Position numbers and translations under genes: made by a program
Shown here: piece by piece, positions 16,365 through 24,884 of the stretch
How positions within the stretch are numbered: the first letter of the stretch is position 1
How the letters are laid out: the number at the start of each line of letters is the position of its first letter
Origin: RPRC01 sp034933285
GTDB taxonomy: Bacteria > Desulfobacterota > Desulfuromonadia > Geobacterales > Geobacteraceae
Reading direction: 5' to 3'
DNA length: 64,000 nucleotides
Assembly (NCBI GenBank): GCA_034933285.1
Contig: JAYFNT010000022.1
Location: forward strand, 1 to 64,000
Notes under the pieces: generated by a model
What the model saw: the letters and a program-made list of their open reading frames with translations, nothing else
What the model was told of the DNA's origin: nothing
Databases searched by the model: none

Positions 16365-16391
16365 TTAGCACTCCTAACAGGTGAGTGCTAA
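16365..16391. promoter_or_regulatory. CIRCE operator (HrcA site) of rpoH
   Basis: TTAGCACTC (16365-16373), 9 bases, GAGTGCTAA (16383-16391) is a perfect CIRCE inverted repeat. It lies just downstream of the predicted -10 box, the usual position for HrcA repression. Confidence 0.95.
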
Positions 16392-16395
16392 AAAA

Positions 16396-16424
16396 TATAT
16401 ACCAAGAAATTCAATACATTTCAA
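16396..16424 (-). promoter_or_regulatory. Sigma70-type promoter of rpoH
   Basis: On the minus strand TTGAAA (16424-16419), a 17-base spacer and TATATA (16401-16396), directly abutting the CIRCE operator. Confidence 0.7.
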
Positions 16425-16578
16425 CATAAAAAATCGGAAGGGTCCTTGATAGAGCCCTGATCCGGAATTTAGCCAGACTAAAACGATCATGAAAATTTCT
16501 TGCCCGCCTGCCCGTTCTATGTTACACATTTACCTGATTGAAAAGGTTGAAATCAGGCCCAGACTGGAGGTAGCAGGC

Positions 16579-17652
16579 ATGGAATTGAAGGTTCTTCCCC
16601 TTCCTGAAGACAAAAGGAAGGACAAATTTACGGATGAATCCGCGCTCGGGTTCGGCAAGATTTTCACTGATCATATGCTGCTGGTTGAATGGAAAACCGG
16701 TAAAGGGTGGGTCGATGCCAGGATACAGCCCTACGGGCCTTTCGTACTGGATCCCTCCTGTCTTGTTTTTCACTATGCACAGGAAATTTTCGAGGGTCTC
16801 AAGGCATATAAGTGGAGTGATGGAACGATAGCCCTTTTTCGTCCGGAGATGAACGCCCGGCGTTTCAACCTTTCGGCTGACCGGCTCTGCATGCCCCAGT
16901 TGCCTGAGGAGTTCTTCGTTGACAGCATTGCCGAACTGGTCCGGCTGGAAAAAGGCTGGGTGCCCGGTGCGGAGGGGACTTCCCTCTATATCCGTCCGGC
17001 CATGATAGCGGTCGAGCCGGTCCTGGGTGTCAAGACCTCGGATCATTACTATTATTACGTAATCCTCTCCCCAGTCGGCGCCTATTACGCGTCAGGCTTC
17101 AACCCAGTCAAGATCCTTGTCGAAGACCGTTATGTACGCTCGGTTCCGGGCGGCACCGGTGAGGCAAAGACCGGCGGCAACTATGCTTCGTCACTGAAAG
17201 CGGGTCTTGAGGCAAAGAAAAAAGGCTTCGATCAGGTCCTGTGGCTGGACGGCGTCAACCGTCGCTATGTGGACGAGGTCGGCGCCATGAACATGTTCTT
17301 TGCCTACGAAGACCGGGTCGTGACCGCACCCCTGAATGGCTCCATCCTCGGCGGGGTTACCCGCGATTCCGTGCTCAAGCTGGCGGATCACCTGGGTTTC
17401 AAAGCCGAGGAATGCAAGATCGACATCAACCAGCTGGTGGCGGACATCAAGGCCGGCAAAGTGAAGGAGGCCTTCGGCAGCGGCACGGCCGCGGTTATCA
17501 GCCCGGTGGGAGTGCTCGGCTACAAAGGGGAAAGCTTGACCGTGGGCGATGGCGGGGTCGGAAACCTGACCCGGAAGCTCTACGATACACTGACCGGAAT
17601 CCAGACCGGCAAGCTCCCGGACACGTTCGGTTGGGTGCGCAAGATTGCCTGA
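16579..17652 (+). CDS. ilvE: Branched-chain amino acid aminotransferase
   Basis: A PLP-dependent fold-type IV transaminase for leucine, isoleucine and valine. It has HYAQEIFEGLKAYK near residue 65, the PLP-lysine region in GLEAKKKGFDQVLWLDG, and later VGAMNMFF and TPLNGSILGGVTRDS. The product is 357 aa, the size of the longer IlvE class found in many non-enteric bacteria. ATG 16579 has GGAGG 11 bases upstream; an in-frame ATG at 16489 adds an unlikely extension. A small Cys-rich gene follows within 10 bases. Confidence 0.93.
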   Translation: MELKVLPLPEDKRKDKFTDESALGFGKIFTDHMLLVEWKTGKGWVDARIQPYGPFVLDPSCLVFHYAQEIFEGLKAYKWSDGTIALFRPEMNARRFNLSADRLCMPQLPEEFFVDSIAELVRLEKGWVPGAEGTSLYIRPAMIAVEPVLGVKTSDHYYYYVILSPVGAYYASGFNPVKILVEDRYVRSVPGGTGEAKTGGNYASSLKAGLEAKKKGFDQVLWLDGVNRRYVDEVGAMNMFFAYEDRVVTAPLNGSILGGVTRDSVLKLADHLGFKAEECKIDINQLVADIKAGKVKEAFGSGTAAVISPVGVLGYKGESLTVGDGGVGNLTRKLYDTLTGIQTGKLPDTFGWVRKIA

Positions 17653-17659
17653 GAAGCAG

Positions 17660-17812
17660 ATGAAACTGCAACCGTCAGCCAACAGGTTGTGCCTTTCATG
17701 CCGCAGGCACTGCAAGCAGTTCCACTCCGTTGTGATTGCCAGTTGCCCGCGTTACTATCCGGGCCCTAAAGTGAAGAAGGAAGACTGGCGCCAGATGGAG
17801 CTGGGATTCTGA
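17660..17812 (+). CDS. Small Cys-rich protein, 50 residues
   Basis: An ATG frame starting 8 bases after ilvE, with GAGAAGC upstream. The peptide contains RLCLSCRRHCKQFHS and IASCPRYYPGPKVKK, so four cysteines (CX2CX3C plus C) and a basic tail that could bind zinc or an iron-sulfur cluster. No family is named from memory, but composition and placement before the terminator at 17884 support a real gene co-transcribed with ilvE. Confidence 0.6.
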   Translation: MKLQPSANRLCLSCRRHCKQFHSVVIASCPRYYPGPKVKKEDWRQMELGF

Positions 17813-17883
17813 TGCCGGTCGGGCGTGGCCCATGCCGGTTTCGAGTGAACGAGAGTAGTGCATTTGTCAGTCTTTGTCAGAGG

Positions 17884-17910
17884 GCCCCGCGGATTTCCCG
17901 GGGCTTTCTG
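17884..17910 (+). terminator. Terminator after ilvE and the small Cys-rich gene
   Basis: GCCCCG (17884-17889) pairs with CGGGGC (17899-17904), followed by TTTCTGCTT. Confidence 0.6.
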
Positions 17911-17980
17911 CTTATGGAAATGAATGGTCGGCTTCTGTTCCTGAAGGTAAAAAAGTTGCAATGACCGGTGAGGAGGGGTG

Positions 17981-18580
17981 GTGAGGATAATCGGACTTAC
18001 CGGCGGCATAGCCTCCGGGAAAAGCTTCGTGGCGGGCATGCTGGCGTCATGGGGGGTGGTTGTCGTGGATGCCGACAAACTGGCCCGGGAGGCTGTGGAA
18101 CCGGGCGGGCGTGCCTACCAATCCATAGTGGAGAGGTTCGGCGGCGAGGTGGTGGCGGATGACGGGTCGCTGGACCGGAAGGCCCTCGGCCGCCTGGTGT
18201 TCGCGGATATCGATGCCCGCAGAGACCTGGAAAGGATCGTTCATCCCGCGATTGCCGAGCTTGCGAACCGGCACTTCGAAAGAGAGCGTCGACTCGGCAC
18301 TTCATTGCTTTTTTATGTAGTGCCGCTTCTTTTCGAAACCGGCATGGAAGCCAGGTTTGACGAGATATGGCTGGTCTTCGTGGATGCCGAAACCCAGCTC
18401 GCCCGGCTTATGAAGCGTGACGGCATAGGCAGGGCGGAGGCCCTGCGGAAGATTGGATCTCAATGGCCTCTGCATGAGAAACTTGGCCGTTCACATGTCG
18501 TGATCGACAACAGCGGTGACCCGCGGGCCACTGAGAAGCGTGCCCGGCAGGAGTGGGAGCGGCTTGCGCAAACAGGCTAG
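17981..18580 (+). CDS. coaE: Dephospho-CoA kinase
   Basis: CoaE phosphorylates the ribose 3'-OH of dephospho-CoA, the last step of coenzyme A synthesis. The P-loop GLTGGIASGKS is at the N-terminus, followed by VVDADKLAREAVEPG and HPAIAEL, all family features. About 199 aa, normal. Two adjacent GTG codons (17978 and 17981) follow AGGAGG at 17971-17976; I chose the second, which gives better spacing. It stands apart from ilvE behind a terminator. Confidence 0.93.
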   Translation: MRIIGLTGGIASGKSFVAGMLASWGVVVVDADKLAREAVEPGGRAYQSIVERFGGEVVADDGSLDRKALGRLVFADIDARRDLERIVHPAIAELANRHFERERRLGTSLLFYVVPLLFETGMEARFDEIWLVFVDAETQLARLMKRDGIGRAEALRKIGSQWPLHEKLGRSHVVIDNSGDPRATEKRARQEWERLAQTG

Positions 18581-18603
18581 CGGGTTTGCGCAAGCAAATT
18601 GCG

Positions 18604-19386
18604 TCAGCGGTGAAAGCCGAGTTTCATGGAGATGTCTTCTGCCGCTTTTTTTACCAGGGGGATGAGCTCGCGATCTATCCGCTCCATTGAAAGACGCATG
18701 GAAGGACCGGAAATGCTTACGGCGCCGATTATCCGCCTGGTGTAGTCGCGGATCGGTGCGCTGACGCATCTAACCCCGATATCCAGCTCTTCATCGTCAA
18801 TGGCATACCCCTCCTCGGCCACCTTCTGCAGGTGCTTCTTCAGTTCGTCCCGGTCGGTTATGGTGTTCGACGTGAATGCCCGCAACTCCTGGGTGGGGAG
18901 GTATTGTTCGAGTTCCTCTTCATTCAGGTAGGCGATCTGCACCTTGCCGGCCGCGGTGCAATGTGCCGGCAGGCGGGAACCCACGCGCGGCACCACGCGG
19001 ACCGTAAGGTCGGTTTCAACCACATCGAGATAGATAATGTGGAAATCTTTCAGAATCGCCACGTAGGACGTCTCGTTGCATTCCCGCACCATCGTTTCCA
19101 GCACTGGCCGCGACTGGCGCAAAAGGCCCATCTGCTTGACGAAGGTCTGCCCCAGCTCCAGCGTCTTGAGTCCAAGGCGGTAGTTCTCCGTGACCTTGTT
19201 CTGCTCGATGTATCCGTGCGACTCGAGGGTGGCCAGGAGTCTGAAAACGTTGTTCTTGTGCAGTTTGAGGCGTTTGCTGAGTTCGGTTACGCCAAGCTCG
19301 TCCACGTCTTCGTGGAACTGTTCCAAGAGCTCCAGTGCGTGGGAAACGGATTGAATCAGATAATCGGTTTTTTCTTTCTTTGCCAT
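18604..19386 (-). CDS. IclR-family transcriptional regulator
   Basis: A 260-aa regulator. The N-terminal winged helix (residues 10-75) contains SVSHALELLEQFHED and VTELSKRLKLHKNNVFRLLA. The C-terminal effector domain has SRLPAHCTAAGKVQIAYL and the later GVRCVSAPIRDYT and GAVSISGPSMR, all typical of IclR. The effector and targets are unknown. ATG 19386 is used because the upstream residues in frame are not part of the fold. It is convergent with coaE. Confidence 0.88.
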   Translation of the reverse strand: MAKKEKTDYLIQSVSHALELLEQFHEDVDELGVTELSKRLKLHKNNVFRLLATLESHGYIEQNKVTENYRLGLKTLELGQTFVKQMGLLRQSRPVLETMVRECNETSYVAILKDFHIIYLDVVETDLTVRVVPRVGSRLPAHCTAAGKVQIAYLNEEELEQYLPTQELRAFTSNTITDRDELKKHLQKVAEEGYAIDDEELDIGVRCVSAPIRDYTRRIIGAVSISGPSMRLSMERIDRELIPLVKKAAEDISMKLGFHR

Positions 19387-19703
19387 GATAAGCTGCCTTC
19401 TTTGCGGTGCGCGAAGGAAGGTACCTGGAGTGGGGATTTCCTGAAGGGTTTCTTCTCCATCCGGGTACGATTCACCTCGGGCACTCTGGGGATATCGTCC
19501 CATATTACGGGATACTTAATGCGTTTCCGCTGTTTTATTCAAGCCCTCCGCGATTTTTGCGTGAAAGTCAAATTCAACGGGCCGGACTCGGAACCATTTA
19601 ATAAAAATGGAGAAATATAATTGTTTAAAGATAGAATATTGTTCTACTGTTGTCAAGGCGGAAAAGTGGCTGATCCGTGAATTCCGGCTCAACGTACGGT
19701 CAT

Positions 19704-20909
19704 TTACGAGGCGGGATTGCCCTTGATTATTTCGCGCAGAACCGACGTGGCGTAGGCGCCCTTCGGCAGGGAGAATCTGAGCAGCAGACCGTCATCATCC
19801 GTTTCGATTGCAATGTCGCCCAGCGGCGCCCGCAGCGGACGCCGCTCGCCCTCCATTCTGAGCCCTCCCCGGAGGTTGAATGCATCCAGGCTGATGCCCT
19901 CGGTATTCAGTTCATCCAGTTCGATCGCAAGCGGCGCCCCTTCAGGCAGCTTCATTTTGCAGCCGAACATGGGACCGCTGGGCGAAATTTCGAATTTCCC
20001 GGCCCTTTCCGCTTCGGCGGCGGTATCTTCGACAATAAAACAGGCGCCGTTGTCATGCCGGAAGGCAAGATCTCCTTTCAGGACGCTGTCGAAGGTGTTG
20101 AGGCGTTTTTCCAGTACACGATCGAACAGGTATGACTGGTAGGCTGACAGGTAGAGTTTTTTCAGTCGTGGGGAGACGCTTTCCAGTGCTTTCTCGTGGG
20201 CTTCGGGTCTTTTCAGGAGCCGCGCGACAATTTCCCGTTCCGTCCGGCAGTGGCCGGGAAACATCTCCATGCTTGCCGGCAAGTCCCCCCGATGGTATGC
20301 CTCCACAGCAGAACGCCACTGCTCATCCCTAATTGTTTCGGGATTTCCCATCAAGGCGTCGACCGCCGCCTTGAAATCCCCGCGCACCATCTCCCTTCCT
20401 ATGAGATGGGAGTTGCCCAGGCTGCCATATCTTTGCAGGCCGAAATAATTGGGCACGCCCCGGACAGCGAGGACTGCAACTGCCGCTTCAGCTTTTTCAA
20501 GAGCGTTTTCCGCCACATCCCGCACCTTTATTGTGAAGCGGTTTCCAGCAAGGTGGCCCGGTTTCAGCTTGTTCCGGTGGCGGACGGCTGACAGAACCCT
20601 TAAGCCGGCAAGGCTGACCGACAGGAGGCGGTCGGGCTCGACGCGGGGGAAGGACAGAGTCTGCCGGGTTACGCCCCGCGCATCCTTCATGCCTGCGTAT
20701 CCGATCTCGCGTTCGGCTATTCCCAGGTGCCGCGAAAGCCGCCGGATTGCTTCAAGCGTGGTCAGACCGCGCTTTTCGATTTCGGCGTAGGTATGCTCTC
20801 CGTCGCCTTGCGGCAGATAGAGGGGTATTTCCGTCACGGCGAAATCATCCGGCGTTTCCTTGATGACGCCGCCTGTTCCGGGAAGTTCGGGGGTGAGATA
20901 GGCATGCAT
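19704..20909 (-). CDS. truD: tRNA pseudouridine(13) synthase
   Basis: TruD makes pseudouridine at position 13 of certain tRNAs. Family motifs are IKETPDDFAVTEIP at the N-terminus, IGYAGMKDARGVTRQ with the catalytic Asp near residue 80, then HLAGNRFTI and VPNYFGLQRYG. The product of about 401 aa is in the normal range. ATG 20909 has GGAGT about 9 bases upstream. A heptamer repeat array starts 20 bases upstream of the gene. Confidence 0.92.
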   Translation of the reverse strand: MHAYLTPELPGTGGVIKETPDDFAVTEIPLYLPQGDGEHTYAEIEKRGLTTLEAIRRLSRHLGIAEREIGYAGMKDARGVTRQTLSFPRVEPDRLLSVSLAGLRVLSAVRHRNKLKPGHLAGNRFTIKVRDVAENALEKAEAAVAVLAVRGVPNYFGLQRYGSLGNSHLIGREMVRGDFKAAVDALMGNPETIRDEQWRSAVEAYHRGDLPASMEMFPGHCRTEREIVARLLKRPEAHEKALESVSPRLKKLYLSAYQSYLFDRVLEKRLNTFDSVLKGDLAFRHDNGACFIVEDTAAEAERAGKFEISPSGPMFGCKMKLPEGAPLAIELDELNTEGISLDAFNLRGGLRMEGERRPLRAPLGDIAIETDDDGLLLRFSLPKGAYATSVLREIIKGNPAS

Positions 20910-20928
20910 GTGTTGACTCCTGAAAAAA

Positions 20929-20984
20929 GGCAATGGGCAATGGGCAATAGGCGATAGGCAATGGGCGATAGGCGATAGGCAATA
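20929..20984 (+). repeat. Tandem heptanucleotide array, 8 units
   Basis: Eight 7-bp units of the forms GGCAATG, GGCAATA and GGCGATA without interruption. An inverted array of the same heptamers lies about 100 bases away at 21087-21114, so the two face each other between truD and trmB. Confidence 0.9.
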
Positions 20985-21085
20985 GGAAAATCATAAAGGC
21001 CGTATATTCACAGCAGAAAGATGGGCATGAGACACAATGCTCAAGAAATTTATGAATCCCGTCGCAAAATAGTCCGGCGCCTGTT

Positions 21086-21742
21086 TTATTGCCTATTGCC
21101 CATTGCCCATTGCCCCGTGCCTGCTTTTTTATAATGCACGAAATAGATATTTTTTCCGTCCGCCATGAACTTCCGCATGTACTTGGAAAGGTGATAATCT
21201 TCCATTTCATGCCGGTACAGGTCAGGTGAGAGCTGGTTTGCGAACCCCTCCATCCCGGCCATCATCCCGGCGACATCGATGCCGTAGTCATCGAAGTCGG
21301 TGGCAAAGAAGAAATCTGCTCCGGGCGCCAGGTAGTTGTTGAGAAATTCGACGAAGGGCCGGTTGACCAGCCGCCGTTTCCGGTGCTTCTTCTTGGGCCA
21401 GGGGTCGGGGCAGTTTATGTAGACCGCGCTGAGGGATTCCTTCGGGATCCTTTCAACTATGAACTGGCGGGCCTCTTCACGAAGAACCCGGACATTGGAC
21501 AACCCGCCGTTGTCAATCCTGCGGCATGTCTTGTAGCACCCCTTGTTGTAGAAGTCGATGGCGATGAAGTTGATGTCCGGGCGGTCCGAAGCTGTCTTGA
21601 CGATGAAGTCGCCTATGCCGCAGCCGATTTCAAGGGCGAGCGGGTTGGGATTGTCGAAGATCGCTTCCCAGTCTGCGGGCATGGCCAGGTTTTCCGCGCG
21701 AATGTAGTTGGGGGATTCTATCTGTATGAAGGATTGGGTCAT
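21086..21742 (-). CDS. trmB: tRNA (guanine-N7-)-methyltransferase
   Basis: TrmB methylates G46 of tRNA using SAM. The SAM site ALEIGCGIGDFIV is near residue 35 and the tRNA-binding/catalytic segment NCPDPWPKKKHRKRRLV near residue 115. The total is 218 aa. The final residues GTGQWAMGNRQ are encoded by the heptamer repeat array and do not look like a native C-terminus, so the repeat has probably replaced or extended the original 3' end. The enzyme core appears intact. Confidence 0.92.
   Translation of the reverse strand: MTQSFIQIESPNYIRAENLAMPADWEAIFDNPNPLALEIGCGIGDFIVKTASDRPDINFIAIDFYNKGCYKTCRRIDNGGLSNVRVLREEARQFIVERIPKESLSAVYINCPDPWPKKKHRKRRLVNRPFVEFLNNYLAPGADFFFATDFDDYGIDVAGMMAGMEGFANQLSPDLYRHEMEDYHLSKYMRKFMADGKNIYFVHYKKAGTGQWAMGNRQ
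21087..21114 (-). repeat. Tandem heptanucleotide array, 4 units, overlapping trmB 3' end
   Basis: Read on the minus strand: GGCAATG, GGCAATG, GGCAATA, GGCAATA. It supplies the last codons of trmB and is inverted relative to the 20929-20984 array. Confidence 0.88.
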
Positions 21743-21883
21743 GTTTTCACCTGTTTAAAACCATTTAAACTATCATATAAATGATGGATCCGCAAGAATC
21801 ATCATGCCTTGTTCTCTTGCCATTTGCATCACGCTGTGATATAGCTATCCATTTGAAATAGCGAAAAAAAAGGATCACCATAC

Positions 21884-23284
21884 ATGAAATTCACCGAAAT
21901 GGATCTTCCGCGGGAAGTTCTCCGGGGCATTGCAGATGCAGGATTTTGCGACTGCACTCCTATCCAGGAAAAGACACTGCCTCTTGCACTCTCCGGCAAG
22001 GATGTGGCCGGCCAGGCCCAGACCGGCACCGGTAAAACGGCGGCTTTCCTCATCACGCTTTTTACCAAACTCCTGAAAACCGACCGTAAGGCGAGAGAGA
22101 ATCATCCCCTTGCACTAATTCTGGCGCCGACGAGGGAACTGGTGGTCCAGATCGAAAATGATGCCAGGCTTATCGGCAGCCATTGCGGTTTCAATATCCA
22201 GGCGATCTACGGCGGAGTGGACTACCAGAAGCAGCGCGATGCCCTCAAGGAGGGCGTCGACATCATCATCGGCACTCCCGGCAGGCTGATCGATTATCTG
22301 AAGCAGAAGGTTTACAGCCTGAAAAGCATCGAGGTCCTGGTGATCGACGAGGCGGACCGGATGTTCGACATGGGCTTCATTGCCGACCTGCGTTTCATCC
22401 TCAGGCGTCTGCCCCCCTTTGACAAGCGCCAGAACATGATGTTTTCCGCCACACTGAGCAGGAAGGTGATGGAACTGGCTTATGAATTCATGAACCTGCC
22501 GGAAAAGGTGTCCGCAACGCCGGGAAAAATGACCGCCGAACGGGTGCAGCAGGTGTTGTACCACGTGGCGAGCAAGGAAAAGTTCCCGCTTCTCCTGGGG
22601 CTCTTGCGCCGTGAAGGGATGGAGAGGACCATGGTGTTCGTGAACACCAAGCGGGAAGCGGAATTCCTGCGTGACCGGCTGAGCGCCAACGATTTCCCCT
22701 GCAAGCTCATTTCCGGCGATGTGGAGCAGAAAAAACGCCTGCGTATCCTGGACGATTTCAGGGAGGGGAGACTGCCGATCCTCATTGCAACCGACGTGGC
22801 ATCGCGCGGGCTGCACATCGACGGTGTTACGCACGTAATAAACTATGACCTGCCGCAGGATGCGGAGGATTATGTCCACCGCATCGGGCGCACCGCACGG
22901 GCCGGAGCGGAGGGCAAGGCCATCTCTTTCGCCGACGAGGACGGTGCATTTCACCTGGAAGCCATACAGGAATATTCAAAGCAGAAGATTCCCGTGGAAT
23001 GGGCGGAGGACGATCTGTTTGCCCATGACTACAAACGGACGAAACCCAAGCCGAAAACGTCGCATGGAACCGCGGGCGGCAAGGGAAGGGCGGGGAGCGG
23101 CAGGCAGGCCGGCGCGAAGCCGAAAGCGCCGGGACGGAAAAAGGGGCCGGGAACCGAGGAGACCTCATCTTCCGCATCAGCGGTGACTTCTTCAGAAGCG
23201 GCAGTCGGGGAAGGAGCCGAGAAGAAAAAGCGGCGTCGCCGGCCGCGCAGGAGAAAACCTGCCGGAGAGGAGGAGAAACCATGA
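21884..23284 (+). CDS. DEAD-box RNA helicase, RhlB/RhlE-like
   Basis: An ATP-dependent RNA helicase of 466 aa. All main motifs are present: the Q motif in CDCTPIQ, AQTGTGKT, APTRELV, GTPGRL, DEAD in VIDEADRMFDMGF, SAT, then ATDVASRGLHID and HRIGRTARAG. The segment DVAGQAQTGTGKT resembles RhlB. The last 85 residues are a basic, low-complexity tail rich in Lys, Arg, Gly and Ala (KKKRRRRPRRRK), probably RNA-binding. The stop overlaps the start of queC, suggesting coupled translation. Confidence 0.93.
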   Translation: MKFTEMDLPREVLRGIADAGFCDCTPIQEKTLPLALSGKDVAGQAQTGTGKTAAFLITLFTKLLKTDRKARENHPLALILAPTRELVVQIENDARLIGSHCGFNIQAIYGGVDYQKQRDALKEGVDIIIGTPGRLIDYLKQKVYSLKSIEVLVIDEADRMFDMGFIADLRFILRRLPPFDKRQNMMFSATLSRKVMELAYEFMNLPEKVSATPGKMTAERVQQVLYHVASKEKFPLLLGLLRREGMERTMVFVNTKREAEFLRDRLSANDFPCKLISGDVEQKKRLRILDDFREGRLPILIATDVASRGLHIDGVTHVINYDLPQDAEDYVHRIGRTARAGAEGKAISFADEDGAFHLEAIQEYSKQKIPVEWAEDDLFAHDYKRTKPKPKTSHGTAGGKGRAGSGRQAGAKPKAPGRKKGPGTEETSSSASAVTSSEAAVGEGAEKKKRRRRPRRRKPAGEEEKP

Positions 23285-23970
23285 TGAGAAAGGCAGTGGT
23301 CCTCTACAGCGGTGGTCTCGACTCGACCACGTGTCTTGCAATCGCCAGGTCCGAGGGCTTCGAGCCCTATGCCATGAGTTTCGCTTACGGCCAGCGGCAC
23401 AAGGCGGAACTGGAAATGGCCAGGGAGAATGCCGGGGCCATGGGGGCGGCGGAACACATGCTGGTCGATTTCGACCTGAGGAAAATCGGCGGCAGCGCCC
23501 TGACCGCCGAGATCGACGTGCCCAAGGGGGGGGTGGGAAACGATATCCCGGTAACCTATGTGCCGGCTCGAAACACCATTTTCCTGTCCTTCGCGCTGGG
23601 CTGGGCCGAGGTCCTGGGCGCCTTCGACATCTATATCGGGGTCAACGCCCTTGATTATTCGGGTTATCCCGACTGCAGGCCGGAATATGTCGCTGCGTTC
23701 GAAACCCTGGCCAATCTTGCCACCAAGGCGGCGGTGGAGGGGAAGGGGCGGTACCGGATCCACACCCCCCTGATAGATCTCACCAAAGCGGAAATTATCA
23801 GGAAAGGCCTTGCCCTGGGTGTGGATTACGGCAGGACACACTCCTGCTACGACCCGACGCCCGATGGCCTGGCGTGCGGCAGATGCGATTCCTGCCGCCT
23901 GAGGCTCAAGGGGTTTGCCGAGGCGGGAGTGGAAGACCCGGTGCGCTACATGGCTGGGGATGGAAAATGA
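23281..23970 (+). CDS. queC: 7-cyano-7-deazaguanine (preQ0) synthase
   Basis: QueC converts 7-carboxy-7-deazaguanine to preQ0 for queuosine synthesis. It has the N-type ATP pyrophosphatase loop LYSGGLDSTTCLA, the signature YVPARNTIFLS and a C-terminal zinc site with CACGRCDSCRLR-like spacing (HSCYDPTPDGLACGRCDSC). The product is 229 aa, as usual. It overlaps the helicase upstream and folE2 downstream by a few bases, so the three appear co-transcribed. Confidence 0.95.
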   Translation: MMRKAVVLYSGGLDSTTCLAIARSEGFEPYAMSFAYGQRHKAELEMARENAGAMGAAEHMLVDFDLRKIGGSALTAEIDVPKGGVGNDIPVTYVPARNTIFLSFALGWAEVLGAFDIYIGVNALDYSGYPDCRPEYVAAFETLANLATKAAVEGKGRYRIHTPLIDLTKAEIIRKGLALGVDYGRTHSCYDPTPDGLACGRCDSCRLRLKGFAEAGVEDPVRYMAGDGK

Positions 23971-24764
23971 CGGGCATGCGCGACGTACAGAAATCGAGGG
24001 ACTACCGCAAACTGGCCATCAACAAGGTTGGAGTGAAGGACGTTTCCTATCCCATCGTGGTCATGGACAAGCATAACGCTTTCCAGCACACCGTGGCGCG
24101 TGTCAACATGTATGTGGATCTGCCCCACCACTTCAAGGGCACCCACATGAGCCGTTTCGTCGAAATCCTCAACGCTCACAGGAAAGACATGGCGCTGGAC
24201 AAGATGGAGACCACCCTGCAGAAGATCAAGGACCGGCTCGGGGCCAGCAGGGCGCACCTGGAAATGGAGTTTCCCTATTTCATAGAAAAGCGGGCCCCGG
24301 TTTCGGGCGCGGCAAGCCTCATGGAGTATGACTGCCGGTTTATCGCAAGCCTTTCGGAGGGGTTCGACTTCGTCCTGGAGATCGGGGTTCCGGTTACCTC
24401 CCTCTGCCCCTGCAGCAAGGAACTGAGCAGGTTCGGCGCCCATAACCAGCGGGGTGTGATTACCGCACAGGTACGCTACCGGGATTTCGTCTGGATCGAG
24501 GACCTGGTGGCCGCTATCGAGGAATGCGGCAGCAGCCCCGTATACTCGCTCCTGAAAAGGGAGGACGAGAAATATGTCACCGAAATGGCCTTCGAGAACC
24601 CGAGGTTCGTGGAGGACATGGTCCGGGAGGCAGCGCTGCGCCTGCAGAAGATGGACAATGTGACCTGGTTCTCCGTCTCTGCGGAAAACTTCGAGTCGAT
24701 TCACAATCACTCTGCCTATGCATCAATCGAGATGGACAAGTGTGAATCCCCAGTAGATCCCTGA
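23967..24764 (+). CDS. folE2: GTP cyclohydrolase FolE2 (type IB)
   Basis: Makes dihydroneopterin triphosphate from GTP for folate and queuosine. FolE2 markers are VVMDKHNAFQHTVARVNMYVDLP, the zinc cysteine region TSLCPCSKELSRFGAHNQRG and the ending SAENFESIHNHSAYASIE. About 265 aa. ATG 23967 overlaps the queC stop as ATGA; further upstream starts would lie inside queC. Its place directly after queC fits a joint role in 7-deazaguanine synthesis. Confidence 0.94.
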   Translation: MTGMRDVQKSRDYRKLAINKVGVKDVSYPIVVMDKHNAFQHTVARVNMYVDLPHHFKGTHMSRFVEILNAHRKDMALDKMETTLQKIKDRLGASRAHLEMEFPYFIEKRAPVSGAASLMEYDCRFIASLSEGFDFVLEIGVPVTSLCPCSKELSRFGAHNQRGVITAQVRYRDFVWIEDLVAAIEECGSSPVYSLLKREDEKYVTEMAFENPRFVEDMVREAALRLQKMDNVTWFSVSAENFESIHNHSAYASIEMDKCESPVDP

Positions 24765-24837
24765 TCTGTGGATAAACCTGTTGAAAAGCGGCTAAAGTGT
24801 GGATAAAGCTATTTTTCGGCGAGCTTCTGTTCCTTTA

Positions 24838-24881
24838 CCTGAATCCGTGACGCTTTCACGCCTTTGCGAGCATGGAACGCC
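24838..24881 (+). repeat. Dispersed repeat, family A copy 3
   Basis: Starts CCTGAATCCGTGACGC and continues with CGCCTTTGCGAGCATGGAACG. It matches the reverse complement of the right half of the 26213-26287 element at nearly all positions, and the outer arm of the 1263-1333 element. Confidence 0.7.
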
Positions 24882-24884
24882 TGA

